Assembly: GCF_900167445.1 (NCBI RefSeq)
Contig: NZ_FUZT01000008.1
Coordinates: 186,001-250,000 of the forward strand
Length of the DNA stretch: 64,000 nucleotides
Origin: Maledivibacter halophilus
Lineage (GTDB): Bacteria; Bacillota; Clostridia; Peptostreptococcales; Caminicellaceae
Direction: 5' to 3'
This document shows positions 52,064 to 59,806 of this stretch, one piece after another. How positions within the stretch are numbered: position 1 is the stretch's first letter; each line of letters opens with the position of its first letter. Under the pieces are notes generated by a model that was not told the origin of the DNA, searched no databases, and saw nothing but the letters and a program-made list of their open reading frames with translations. The position numbers and the translations under genes are program-made.

Positions 52064-54121
52064 TCATTTTTGTTTTGTAGTCTCCCTCCTCATATCCTTT
52101 AGTGATACTTTTGGTTGTTCACATAGAGCTTTAAAGTAGACCCAAACATTCCATAGATCCATATCATTAGTTTTTTCAATTCTCCGTCTCCGTCTTTTTT
52201 CTCTAAGCTCTCTAACTGCTCTATTATGCTCTTTATCTCCTAGTCCAAATATGATATTAAAGCTCCATCTTGATAAATCTGGACTATACATCATAGCTGG
52301 ATTGCTCCTAGATATAACTAAGGAATATGGTCTTGAAATAAGCCTTACTTCATCTGGTGTAAGTAAGGCTCTGCTTGTAAGGTTTAGACTATGGGAGCTT
52401 GATGGTGCTGAGTATTTACCGTGGGAAGCACTTAGGGTATAGGTGCTTACTGTGTAATTCCCCAGTTTTTTTGATATTTCTTCTAGGGTTTCAAGATCAT
52501 CTGCCTGGAGATAAATCCAGTTTTCACAGTTGCTTTTGATGGTTTTGGAGATTTCCTTACCATACTTTTCATCAATCTGTGCAAAGGATTGTACAAATAA
52601 GTTAAAGCGTATTCCTCTACCTCCTCCTACTGTAAGCTTTGCTCCAAAATCAGCTATTTTAGCAAAGTTTCCATACTCATCTAGGATAAAGTTTACTCTT
52701 CTTTTGAGCCTTCCACCTCGCTTATCAGCTTCATTTACTAATAATTCATAGTGCTGTGATACTAATAAGCTTGCTAGACTGTAATAGGTTGTTTTTTCAT
52801 CGGGTAGTACTATGAATAATGCTGTTTTTTCTTCTCCCAGCTTATTTGGATCATAGTCGCTAATGTTTGTCATGGAATTAATGAATGGATTTGTGAATAG
52901 TCTAAGGGTTGTTAAAGCAGCAGTATAAAAGCTTCCTCTTGTCTTATCTGGAGCTACCTCAGATATGGATAATAGTCCTCTGGCAGGATGTGACTGCTTT
53001 AGGGTTTTGACATATTCTACTATTGGCATTTTTCCATTGATGGTTTTGCACATTTCTGAAATGAAATAAAATACATTAGTCATATTCTGATACTTTTTAT
53101 TCAATCTATCTTTGTTATCATAGACTACTGACATTATTGAGCTTGCTATGATGCTGGCTTCCCCATCGGTCCAAATTCTTTCCCCCTTGGCTTCCCCTAC
53201 AAGCTGTGATGTTAAATCCCAAGTTTTATCTATGGCTTTAGGAATATTTCCTTCATCAACTGCATCAATAATCGGCTGTAGAAAGTTATATCTTGTGCTT
53301 TTAAATGGGTTTTTAAAGTCTATTGTTATGACCTTATATCCCATTCTTTCTAGGTATGGAGCTGTATACTGATTTAATTCTCCCTTAGGATCTGAAATCA
53401 CCATGCTTTCTCCTGCTAGGGCTAGAGTTCCTATTGTTTGAAGCACTACTGTTCGGGTTTTACCACTTCTTGTTGCTCCTATGCAAAGGCTGTGAACGTC
53501 ATCACCTATGTAGTAGATTTTTTCCTTGTTTTTGTCCTTATGATGCCCTAAGACTATACCCCCCTGTGATATATATGTTTTTTCACATAAGGGATTCTCT
53601 TTGGCTTCCGCTGCTTGTAGATTTGTTTCCTTAAAGCTTTCTTCAAAATACTTTTCCTTGATTTCTTTCTGCTCATTTTTGTCATCCCCCTCATCATTCA
53701 TATCATCATAGCCCTTTGACATAAGGTCTTTAATATTGTTATCTCTTGTATCTAATACAAAGCTTTCAAAGCTACTATCCTTATCATTCAGCCATCTTGC
53801 AGAGCCAAATTGGTTTTGTCCTGCTGGTACAGGGGTTTTAATGTCAGGAGTTATTTCTACCAGCTCACTTTGATAGGGCTTGTTATTAGCAATATAGTAG
53901 AAAACTGACATTAGAAGTATAAATCCTTGAAAGCATAGAAAAAGCAGCAGATGGGTTTTATCTGCTGCTAGGCTTTTTATACATTCTATTAAACTTAATA
54001 TCTGTAGGGTTTTCATTTTTCTTAATAACAAATAATGAACATTGGTTGAAAAGAATAGGTTAGCTATCAGTCCAAGGATAAATATTAGGGATGATATATA
54101 TAGTTTTTCTTTTTTCTTCAA
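52064..54121 (-). CDS. virD4: VirD4/TraG-family type IV coupling protein
   Basis: This 685-residue protein has two N-terminal membrane segments (about 8-28 and 50-75). Walker A is CIGATRSGKTRTVVLQ (about 215-230), Walker B NFILDEYGNF (about 480). It recruits the relaxosome and pumps DNA into the channel. Starts with TTG at 54121 after GGGAGA. Length and domain order are normal. A basic C-terminus (REKRRRRRIEK) may contact DNA. Confidence 0.92.
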   Translation of the reverse strand: MKKKEKLYISSLIFILGLIANLFFSTNVHYLLLRKMKTLQILSLIECIKSLAADKTHLLLFLCFQGFILLMSVFYYIANNKPYQSELVEITPDIKTPVPAGQNQFGSARWLNDKDSSFESFVLDTRDNNIKDLMSKGYDDMNDEGDDKNEQKEIKEKYFEESFKETNLQAAEAKENPLCEKTYISQGGIVLGHHKDKNKEKIYYIGDDVHSLCIGATRSGKTRTVVLQTIGTLALAGESMVISDPKGELNQYTAPYLERMGYKVITIDFKNPFKSTRYNFLQPIIDAVDEGNIPKAIDKTWDLTSQLVGEAKGERIWTDGEASIIASSIMSVVYDNKDRLNKKYQNMTNVFYFISEMCKTINGKMPIVEYVKTLKQSHPARGLLSISEVAPDKTRGSFYTAALTTLRLFTNPFINSMTNISDYDPNKLGEEKTALFIVLPDEKTTYYSLASLLVSQHYELLVNEADKRGGRLKRRVNFILDEYGNFAKIADFGAKLTVGGGRGIRFNLFVQSFAQIDEKYGKEISKTIKSNCENWIYLQADDLETLEEISKKLGNYTVSTYTLSASHGKYSAPSSSHSLNLTSRALLTPDEVRLISRPYSLVISRSNPAMMYSPDLSRWSFNIIFGLGDKEHNRAVRELREKRRRRRIEKTNDMDLWNVWVYFKALCEQPKVSLKDMRRETTKQK

Positions 54122-54139
54122 TTAATCTCTCCCTTCATT

Positions 54140-56710
54140 TTACTCAAAATAGTATTCTACACTATATGTAATATTGGATTTGTTATACATACACCTATGG
54201 TTTGTATAGTAATAAAATTCTAGCTTTGTATATTTTCCTTTGTCTAATGATCCTGTCATTGTTATACCGTTATTAGTATATTCAATGTCTATCTGCTCCC
54301 AAGAATCGGTGATCGGATTGTAGCCTTTGATTCTTCCGTGGTCACTACCGTTGTGTCCTGAAACTGGTGGTACAGTAAAGGTGTACTCTACTATACTTGC
54401 TCCTTCTATTCCCTGTTCTATTATTGTTGAATCAGGTCCTGTTAATGTCATTCCACCACCATTTTGTGAATCTGCCACAAAGAATACAATAGCTGATTGT
54501 GGTGATTCTGCTCCTGCTTCATCCACTGCCTTTACTTTTACTACATTTTTACCAAGGGGATACTTACCTGTTTCAGCTACTCTACCTTCCCAAACATAAG
54601 TAATATCATCACCATCTGAGTCATTTGAGCTTGCTGTAATTGTAATGCTGGTATTAGGAGGAACACTATTGCCATCTGGTGTTCTAGTAATGACTGGTGT
54701 TGTTGGTGGATTATTTTCCACATCAAAATTAACAATAGCCCACTCTGAATAAAGACCATAGCTATCCTTAGCTCTCACTTTTACTGTATTGCTTCCAGCT
54801 GGGTAATAATTATCAGTTGTCTTACCGACATACTCATAGATTACTGTATCACCATCGGGATCTGTAGAATCTATATTAAGATTTACTTTAAACCTTCCAT
54901 CTGAAATTTCTCTTGTAACATCTGCTGTGATACTTGGGATTGATGGCGGATTGTTAGTTACACTTACACTGTTTGAATAGGTAAACACTCTATTTGTACT
55001 ATCGGTTATTGTTCCTGTAAGTGTATAATCGCCAGCCTGGTTAAAGCTAATAGCTCCACCATTATTAGTAATGTCCCCAGTTAAATACTTTGATATATCT
55101 ACAGTCTGACCATCCTTTGATAAGCTCCAAGCAACCTTTAAAGCTCCAATATCTGTTGGACTTGTAATTAAATTAAATTCACTCCCAATATGGAGACTAT
55201 CGGAAAGGCTTATATTTATCTTTGGTATTGGATAAATTTCTATAGTATCTTTAAATACAAACGCTCTACCAGTCCCATCTTTTGCTGTTGCTTTTAAGCT
55301 ATATTTCCCTTTATCCCTGAATCTTATTGATCCACCGTTATTATCAAGACTTCCTTCAATGTATATTGATATATCTACTGATTCACCGTCCTTCTGTAAA
55401 GTCCATACAATATTATTTGACCCTATCTCATTTAAATCTGTAATTACATCTATCTTACTATCTGTATGTCCAGTCTGAGGTAAGTCAAAGCTTGCTTTGA
55501 TTATTGGATAAATTTTAATACTATCCTCATATTCAAAAACTCTTCCAGCCTCATCGGTAATTAATGCTTTCAAGGTGTAATTTCCTTTTTCTTTAAGGGT
55601 AATTACTCCACCATCATTAGATAAATCTTCTACTAAAGCTGTGACTTGATCTTCCTTTTCTAAGCTCCATACAATATCAAGCTCACCCAATTCTTCAGCA
55701 TTTGTAATAACCTCTATTTTGCTATCGGTATGTGCATATGCTCCTAGATCAAACGTTGCTTTTGGGATAGGATATACTTTAATTAATTTACTGAATTCAA
55801 ATTCTTTGTTTCCATAATTAGTAGCTTGTGCTGTAAGCTTATATATTCCTTTGTCTGAAAAATTTATAGCTCCACCAGTTGTACTTAGTGGAGCTTCAAG
55901 CTCTACTTCTACCATTTCATCGTCTTCATTTTGTTTCTCTAGCTTCCAAATAAGCTCTTTTACATTTTCTGTGGCAGCTTCTATTTCAATTTCCTTATCG
56001 GTATGTGTATACTGTGGCAAAGAAAATTGAACCTTTGAAGCAGGATAATGCTTCCTTCTGTGGGTTTTATTTTCTATATCAATTTCCTTATTCATGACTT
56101 TTTGCTGATTAATTAACATTTTAACTGCTTCGGCTCTAGTAGCCAGTCCATTAGGTCTAAATGTATTATCTGGGTAGCCTGATATTATTCCATAATATTC
56201 TGCTAGATATATGTATCCTTTATCTTCTTTTTTTATATTTTCATCATCATCAAACTTAATATTAGCAGCCATTTTTCTAGTCTTTTTGTCTTTATCTATT
56301 GCTCTTATAATCATTTTAGCTATTTCAGCCCTAGTTATTTCTTCATCAGCTAAATATCCATTTACGTACTCATCAGGAATAATTACTTCTTTTTCTACTA
56401 ATGCCTCAATAAATTTTTCTGACCATAAGCCTTCTATTTCCTTAAAAACTACAGTTTTTTCTTTAGATATTTCTTCTTTAAGACCTAGTATTCTATACAT
56501 CAATGTGCTAAATTCACTCCTAGATATATTGTCATCGGGTTTGAAAGTGCCATCGGGATAACCACTTATAATATCTTGATTTACAAGATCTATTATCTCC
56601 TTTTCTGCCCAATGTTCTTTAATATCAGAAAAAGTAGTATTCTTTGCATATACATTAGTTGAAAATACAATAAGCAGCGTTATTACTATTACTATCTTAG
56701 ATTTTTTCAT
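54140..56710 (-). CDS. SLH-domain, Ig-repeat surface protein
   Basis: This 856-residue secreted protein has a signal peptide (1-22), three SLH modules (about 25-75, 85-140, 145-200; e.g. DIISGYPDGTFKPDDNISR) that bind cell-wall polymers, four related repeats of about 85 residues (each with the piece HTDSKIEV or similar), two Ig/cadherin-like domains (STDPDGDTVIYEYVGK; SNDSDGDDITYVWEGR) and a C-terminal domain. It is likely an adhesin for mating contact or surface display. It lies 18 bases upstream of virD4 in the operon, so it moves with the element. Confidence 0.85.
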   Translation of the reverse strand: MKKSKIVIVITLLIVFSTNVYAKNTTFSDIKEHWAEKEIIDLVNQDIISGYPDGTFKPDDNISRSEFSTLMYRILGLKEEISKEKTVVFKEIEGLWSEKFIEALVEKEVIIPDEYVNGYLADEEITRAEIAKMIIRAIDKDKKTRKMAANIKFDDDENIKKEDKGYIYLAEYYGIISGYPDNTFRPNGLATRAEAVKMLINQQKVMNKEIDIENKTHRRKHYPASKVQFSLPQYTHTDKEIEIEAATENVKELIWKLEKQNEDDEMVEVELEAPLSTTGGAINFSDKGIYKLTAQATNYGNKEFEFSKLIKVYPIPKATFDLGAYAHTDSKIEVITNAEELGELDIVWSLEKEDQVTALVEDLSNDGGVITLKEKGNYTLKALITDEAGRVFEYEDSIKIYPIIKASFDLPQTGHTDSKIDVITDLNEIGSNNIVWTLQKDGESVDISIYIEGSLDNNGGSIRFRDKGKYSLKATAKDGTGRAFVFKDTIEIYPIPKINISLSDSLHIGSEFNLITSPTDIGALKVAWSLSKDGQTVDISKYLTGDITNNGGAISFNQAGDYTLTGTITDSTNRVFTYSNSVSVTNNPPSIPSITADVTREISDGRFKVNLNIDSTDPDGDTVIYEYVGKTTDNYYPAGSNTVKVRAKDSYGLYSEWAIVNFDVENNPPTTPVITRTPDGNSVPPNTSITITASSNDSDGDDITYVWEGRVAETGKYPLGKNVVKVKAVDEAGAESPQSAIVFFVADSQNGGGMTLTGPDSTIIEQGIEGASIVEYTFTVPPVSGHNGSDHGRIKGYNPITDSWEQIDIEYTNNGITMTGSLDKGKYTKLEFYYYTNHRCMYNKSNITYSVEYYFE

Positions 56711-56813
56711 ATTAATTCAATCCTTTCTTTATTTTGATTTTAAAATTTTAAATTTATATCTCTGTATACAGGTGCTGACAATAAAACAGCTTCTTCGCTT
56801 ATACATCATTATT

Positions 56814-57008
56814 TTACCTCTTGGTATTTTTAGCTCTATCATATATACATTTGTTTATCATACAGTGAATTTTTGTTTTATCATTTCCGAAGCTATCTTT
56901 ACCATCTCTATAATAGGTTAGAAGGAACGGACAGCTAAAGCATTTACATTTATGATTTTTGAATGCGATTCCATGCAAAATATTCTCTCCTCTCTGATTA
57001 TCTTTCAT
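56814..57008 (-). CDS. Small Cys-rich protein (64 aa)
   Basis: This 64-residue basic protein has six Cys in the pattern CKCFSC ... C ... C, suggestive of a zinc site. It overlaps the 3' end of the relaxase gene by 11 bases, so it is coupled to it. Its family is not recognised, but its place suggests a relaxosome accessory or regulator. Confidence 0.55.
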   Translation of the reverse strand: MKDNQRGENILHGIAFKNHKCKCFSCPFLLTYYRDGKDSFGNDKTKIHCMINKCIYDRAKNTKR

Positions 57009-57948
57009 GGTCTATTTTCTTATCCCAATTAAGCCCCCTTCCTTTTTTAAGCTCTGCTATTCTTTCCTTTAGTGCATCTCCTTTCAGATCTCTATTCTTA
57101 AGAAAGGTTAAGGGATAGTTGCTTTGATTGGTGCTAGTTGATTTTGACAGCATATAAATTGACGAAATTAAAAGCTCCATTCGATTATGAAGGAGCCTCT
57201 TATCCTGGTACTTTTTATTTAATTCAAAGGTTTTTAATAGGTTTTCTTTTGTAAATTTTTCAGGTGGATAGAGCTTTCTATTCCTGCATTTCTTGCCGTC
57301 AGGAGTTATAAAGGTTATGTATTTTCTATTATCTTCCCAGCCTACCTTATAGCCCAGCTTTTCCATGCTAGTAATGAATTCTTCCCTGCTTGATGAATTT
57401 CTCATGCATTCCTTTACCGCTAGATATAATTCATATTTCCAAGACGCTCCCTTCTTTTTACTTCTATACTCACCACGATTTTTATAGTTACCTTCTTTGC
57501 CTTTTACAACAATTAGACCGTACTGACGACAAAGCTCATCGGAACAATCCTTTAATTCCTGAAGCTGCTCCTTTGATAGCTGCCATTTGAGTCCTGTGTC
57601 TGCATTGACAGTGTTTACAATAAAGTGGGTATGTAGGTGTGGCTTATCGGTATGAACTGCATATACTACTTGAAATCCTTTGAACATTTTATGCTGTAAT
57701 AGCTTATCTGCTATTTCTTTTATAGTCTCTGGACTTGCTTTGTCTAGGGGAGAAAAGGATTGGATAAAATGAATATACTGTCTGCCATTTTCTTTTTTAT
57801 AGTTTTGCTTGGTGAGTACAAATTCTTCATAGGCAGTAGCGGTATTACAGTTTAGCCCTGCGGTTAGATGATACTGAGTTTTTTGGAGATGTAAGATATA
57901 TGTGATGGCTCTTTTCATAGCTGAATAGGTGCTGTTTTTTCCTTTCAC
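56998..57948 (-). CDS. Relaxase (MobA/VirD2-type mobilisation nuclease)
   Basis: About 316 residues from a GTG at 57948. The three-His motif is PHLHTHFIVN, and YILHL/Tyr-containing N-terminal parts fit motif I. It nicks oriT and leads the strand. The family usually starts M-A-I-I-x-F-V-K-G-K; here the same sequence continues upstream in frame (AIIDFVKGKN) to an ATA at 57966 placed 5 bases after AGGTG. The true start may thus be a non-standard ATA, with the GTG as fallback. Adjacent to MobC and the candidate oriT. Confidence 0.82.
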   Translation of the reverse strand: MKGKNSTYSAMKRAITYILHLQKTQYHLTAGLNCNTATAYEEFVLTKQNYKKENGRQYIHFIQSFSPLDKASPETIKEIADKLLQHKMFKGFQVVYAVHTDKPHLHTHFIVNTVNADTGLKWQLSKEQLQELKDCSDELCRQYGLIVVKGKEGNYKNRGEYRSKKKGASWKYELYLAVKECMRNSSSREEFITSMEKLGYKVGWEDNRKYITFITPDGKKCRNRKLYPPEKFTKENLLKTFELNKKYQDKRLLHNRMELLISSIYMLSKSTSTNQSNYPLTFLKNRDLKGDALKERIAELKKGRGLNWDKKIDHER

Positions 57949-57970
57949 AAAGTCTATTATAGCTATAGTA

Positions 57971-58294
57971 TCACCTGCTTTTTTTGTTTTTTCTAATGAT
58001 TATAAGGAATTTATAAATATCTTGTAATAGATTATGGATGGCTGATAGATTGGGATTGCTTATTCTTCCTTGATGGTATAGAAGGGTTAATTGATTAAGG
58101 TTATTTCCTACTTTCAATAATTGTCTTGTGAATTCTTTTATTTCATCAATGACTATTATATCTTTATCTAGTGCAGATGAGATAATATATGCACTTACTG
58201 ACATGTTGGCTTTTTTAGCCTTTAATTTTATTTTTTCTAAATCACTACTGGCAATTCTGAATTTGAATTCTGTGTCTTTTTTTATATTGATCAC
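57971..58294 (-). CDS. mobC: MobC-like relaxosome protein
   Basis: This protein of about 107 residues has a ribbon-helix-helix N-terminal part (FRIASSDLEKIKLKAKKANM, SVSAYIISSALD) and the MobC pattern LLKVGNNLNQLT. It helps the relaxase open oriT. No ATG is present at the expected N-terminus: GTG at 58294 lies only 1-2 bases after AAAGGA, and the next codon ATC (58291) stands where ATG is expected. A longer frame to 58369 would run through the oriT hairpins and is rejected. Confidence 0.75.
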   Translation of the reverse strand: MINIKKDTEFKFRIASSDLEKIKLKAKKANMSVSAYIISSALDKDIIVIDEIKEFTRQLLKVGNNLNQLTLLYHQGRISNPNLSAIHNLLQDIYKFLIIIRKNKKSR

Positions 58295-58317
58295 TTCCTT
58301 TACTGAAAAAATAAAGA

Positions 58318-58423
58318 CCGTATCTGCACTAGCATGATACGGCGTTAAGGGGTGTGGGGATTCCCCCACTTTTACAAGCTAGTTGTGGGAACAACTAGGA
58401 AGCTTGCCCTCTCTAAAGAGAGG
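58318..58423. other. Candidate oriT with four hairpins
   Basis: Four inverted repeats lie in 106 bases just upstream of mobC: CCGTATC/GATACGG (58318-58342), GTGGGG/CCCCAC (58354-58369), CTAGTTGT-GGGA-ACAACTAG (58379-58398) and CCTCTCT/AGAGAGG (58408-58423). After the third comes GAAGCTTGCCCTCTC, which resembles the nic region (TGCGCCCT) of R1162/pSK41-type origins, where an inverted repeat also precedes the nick. Position beside mobC and the relaxase supports the call. The following 58424-58651 shows no gene. Confidence 0.65.
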
Positions 58424-58651
58424 TTTTATATGTAAGTCCTGCGGACTTTTTTTAAAAAAATTCAATAGATTTTGGGTATTGAAAAGCAAAGTTTCTTAAA
58501 TAGTATGTTCTAATTATATGTGAATGAGATATTAGCAAGTATAAGTTTGATTTCATAATTCAAAATAATAAATTTTATATTCGTCTATTATTTAAGTACT
58601 AATATAGAAAATTATGAAAACAATAATGGTAAGTAATCTTTCTACATTTGC

Positions 58652-59335
58652 CTAATTTAGTCCTAAAGCTTCAATAAATTCAATATACTCAGGCTTGGAT
58701 ACATCAAATTCATCTATGATCTTATCTACCAAAATATTAGTCAAAACCTCATTTTGAAATTCTAAGCAATCCATATGATTTTCCAAAATATATGTTGCTA
58801 AGTATCTTGGTAAACCTATATTTTGAAGTTCTATAACTTTCAGATCGGTAGTACCATATTCTAAATAATCGCCCCAATTAGCTCCAGCATTTTCTTTACC
58901 AAATTTTTCACACAAAATCAAATAATAATTTGTAAAATAGTTCTTTACCTTAAATCTAATATTTGTTTCGATATCACGCATTAGCTCATTTATAATAAGG
59001 TTTATTACCCATTTTTCTTTTCCTGTAAACTTTATCGAACCACCTACATCCCAATATTCACCTCTTTTTTTATAATAGTTTATAATATTCCATATTATTT
59101 TATTTAGAGGAACTGAAGTCATCCAATCTTTCATAAGTACCGCATAATACTTTAGCTTATTCTTATTCTTGGCTAAAGCTCCATGACCTTTTGATTCTTC
59201 CATTTCCCAATTATATAAACTATAAAATTTCATTAAAAAAGCATAACAATCCTCTCTTGTTACTTCTTTAGGTAGAATTAAATATTTCAAATCATCTAAT
59301 TCCCATATTTTATTTTGATATTTTTCTTTAATCAT
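58652..59335 (-). CDS. Hypothetical protein, probably a truncated gene remnant
   Basis: About 228 residues from ATG 59335, without a good ribosome binding site. Helical and Lys-rich, with pieces KDWMTSVPLNKIIWNIINYY and LPRYLATYILEN, and a C-terminus EYIEFIEALGLN, loosely like C-terminal regions of large helicases. The open frame extends back to 59575, but that part overlaps a phage terminator and a small phage gene and is not coding. Probably the 3' end of a larger gene cut where the phage-type module joined. Confidence 0.4.
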   Translation of the reverse strand: MIKEKYQNKIWELDDLKYLILPKEVTREDCYAFLMKFYSLYNWEMEESKGHGALAKNKNKLKYYAVLMKDWMTSVPLNKIIWNIINYYKKRGEYWDVGGSIKFTGKEKWVINLIINELMRDIETNIRFKVKNYFTNYYLILCEKFGKENAGANWGDYLEYGTTDLKVIELQNIGLPRYLATYILENHMDCLEFQNEVLTNILVDKIIDEFDVSKPEYIEFIEALGLN

Positions 59336-59463
59336 TGATGAAGTGGCAAGTATTTTTACTGGAATATTATTATACTTTGCTTTTCTTTTCAATATTTCTT
59401 TTCCATTTTTATTCCTATTGTAGCTTCGCAATTTTTTTTGCAAATTTTCGCATGATTTTTGGC

Positions 59464-59496
59464 AAAAAAGCAGACTCATATTTTCGAGCCTGCTTT
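59464..59496 (-). terminator. Terminator of the phage tail-type operon
   Basis: GCAGGCTC pairs with GAGTCTGC in the minus strand with flanking A-T pairs, followed by TTTTTTG. It lies 9 bases past the stop of 59505-59636 and ends the DGR operon. Confidence 0.9.
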
Positions 59497-59504
59497 TCTC
59501 TATT

Positions 59505-59636
59505 TTACTGGTTTTCTTCTTGATGTGCAAGGTGTTCAGCCACTGGTATTTGATAACTTTCAGGAATACCCTCAATTTCTCTTTTCCCAGCTTTAATGAG
59601 AAAACTGTAAATTTTTACCATATATTGTTTAATCAT
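59505..59636 (-). CDS. Small phage protein, CD1375-like (43 aa)
   Basis: This 43-residue protein begins MIKQYMVKIYSFLIKAGKRE and continues IEGIPESYQIPVAEHLA, matching small proteins found after tail-fibre genes in clostridial phages (CD1375 family). ATG 59636 follows GGAGGG by 6 bases. It is the last gene before the operon terminator. Confidence 0.75.
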   Translation of the reverse strand: MIKQYMVKIYSFLIKAGKREIEGIPESYQIPVAEHLAHQEENQ

Positions 59637-59650
59637 CTTTATTCCCTCCT

Positions 59651-59806
59651 TTATTTAGATTCTAAAGTTGCAACTTTCTCCTCAAGAACTAGAACTCTCT
59701 CGAACAAATCAGCCATTCCTTCGTACAACTCTGAAAGCATTTGTATTTGTTTTTCTTCTTCTTCTTGCCTTATTTCCATAATAGATTTTCTATTTATCAT
59801 TTTCAT
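59651..59806 (-). CDS. Small phage tail-module protein (51 aa)
   Basis: This 51-residue, Glu-rich, probably coiled-coil protein has the pieces IRQEEEEKQIQMLSELYEGM and LVLEEKVATLESK. The ATG overlaps the stop of the DGR target gene (TAATG), so it is translationally coupled. Short coiled-coil proteins in this position accompany phage tail fibres. Confidence 0.7.
   Translation of the reverse strand: MKMINRKSIMEIRQEEEEKQIQMLSELYEGMADLFERVLVLEEKVATLESK

Noticed and set aside
58295..58369. N-terminal extension of MobC
   Set aside because: The extra 25 codons read through the oriT-type hairpins and have no ribosome site or family match.
58424..58651. Right end (att site) of the conjugative element
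   Set aside because: No integrase, no direct repeat with the left side and no known target gene end is visible, so the boundary cannot be placed.
59336..59575. N-terminal extension of the 58652 gene
   Set aside because: It overlaps the phage operon terminator and the end of the CD1375-like gene in another frame.
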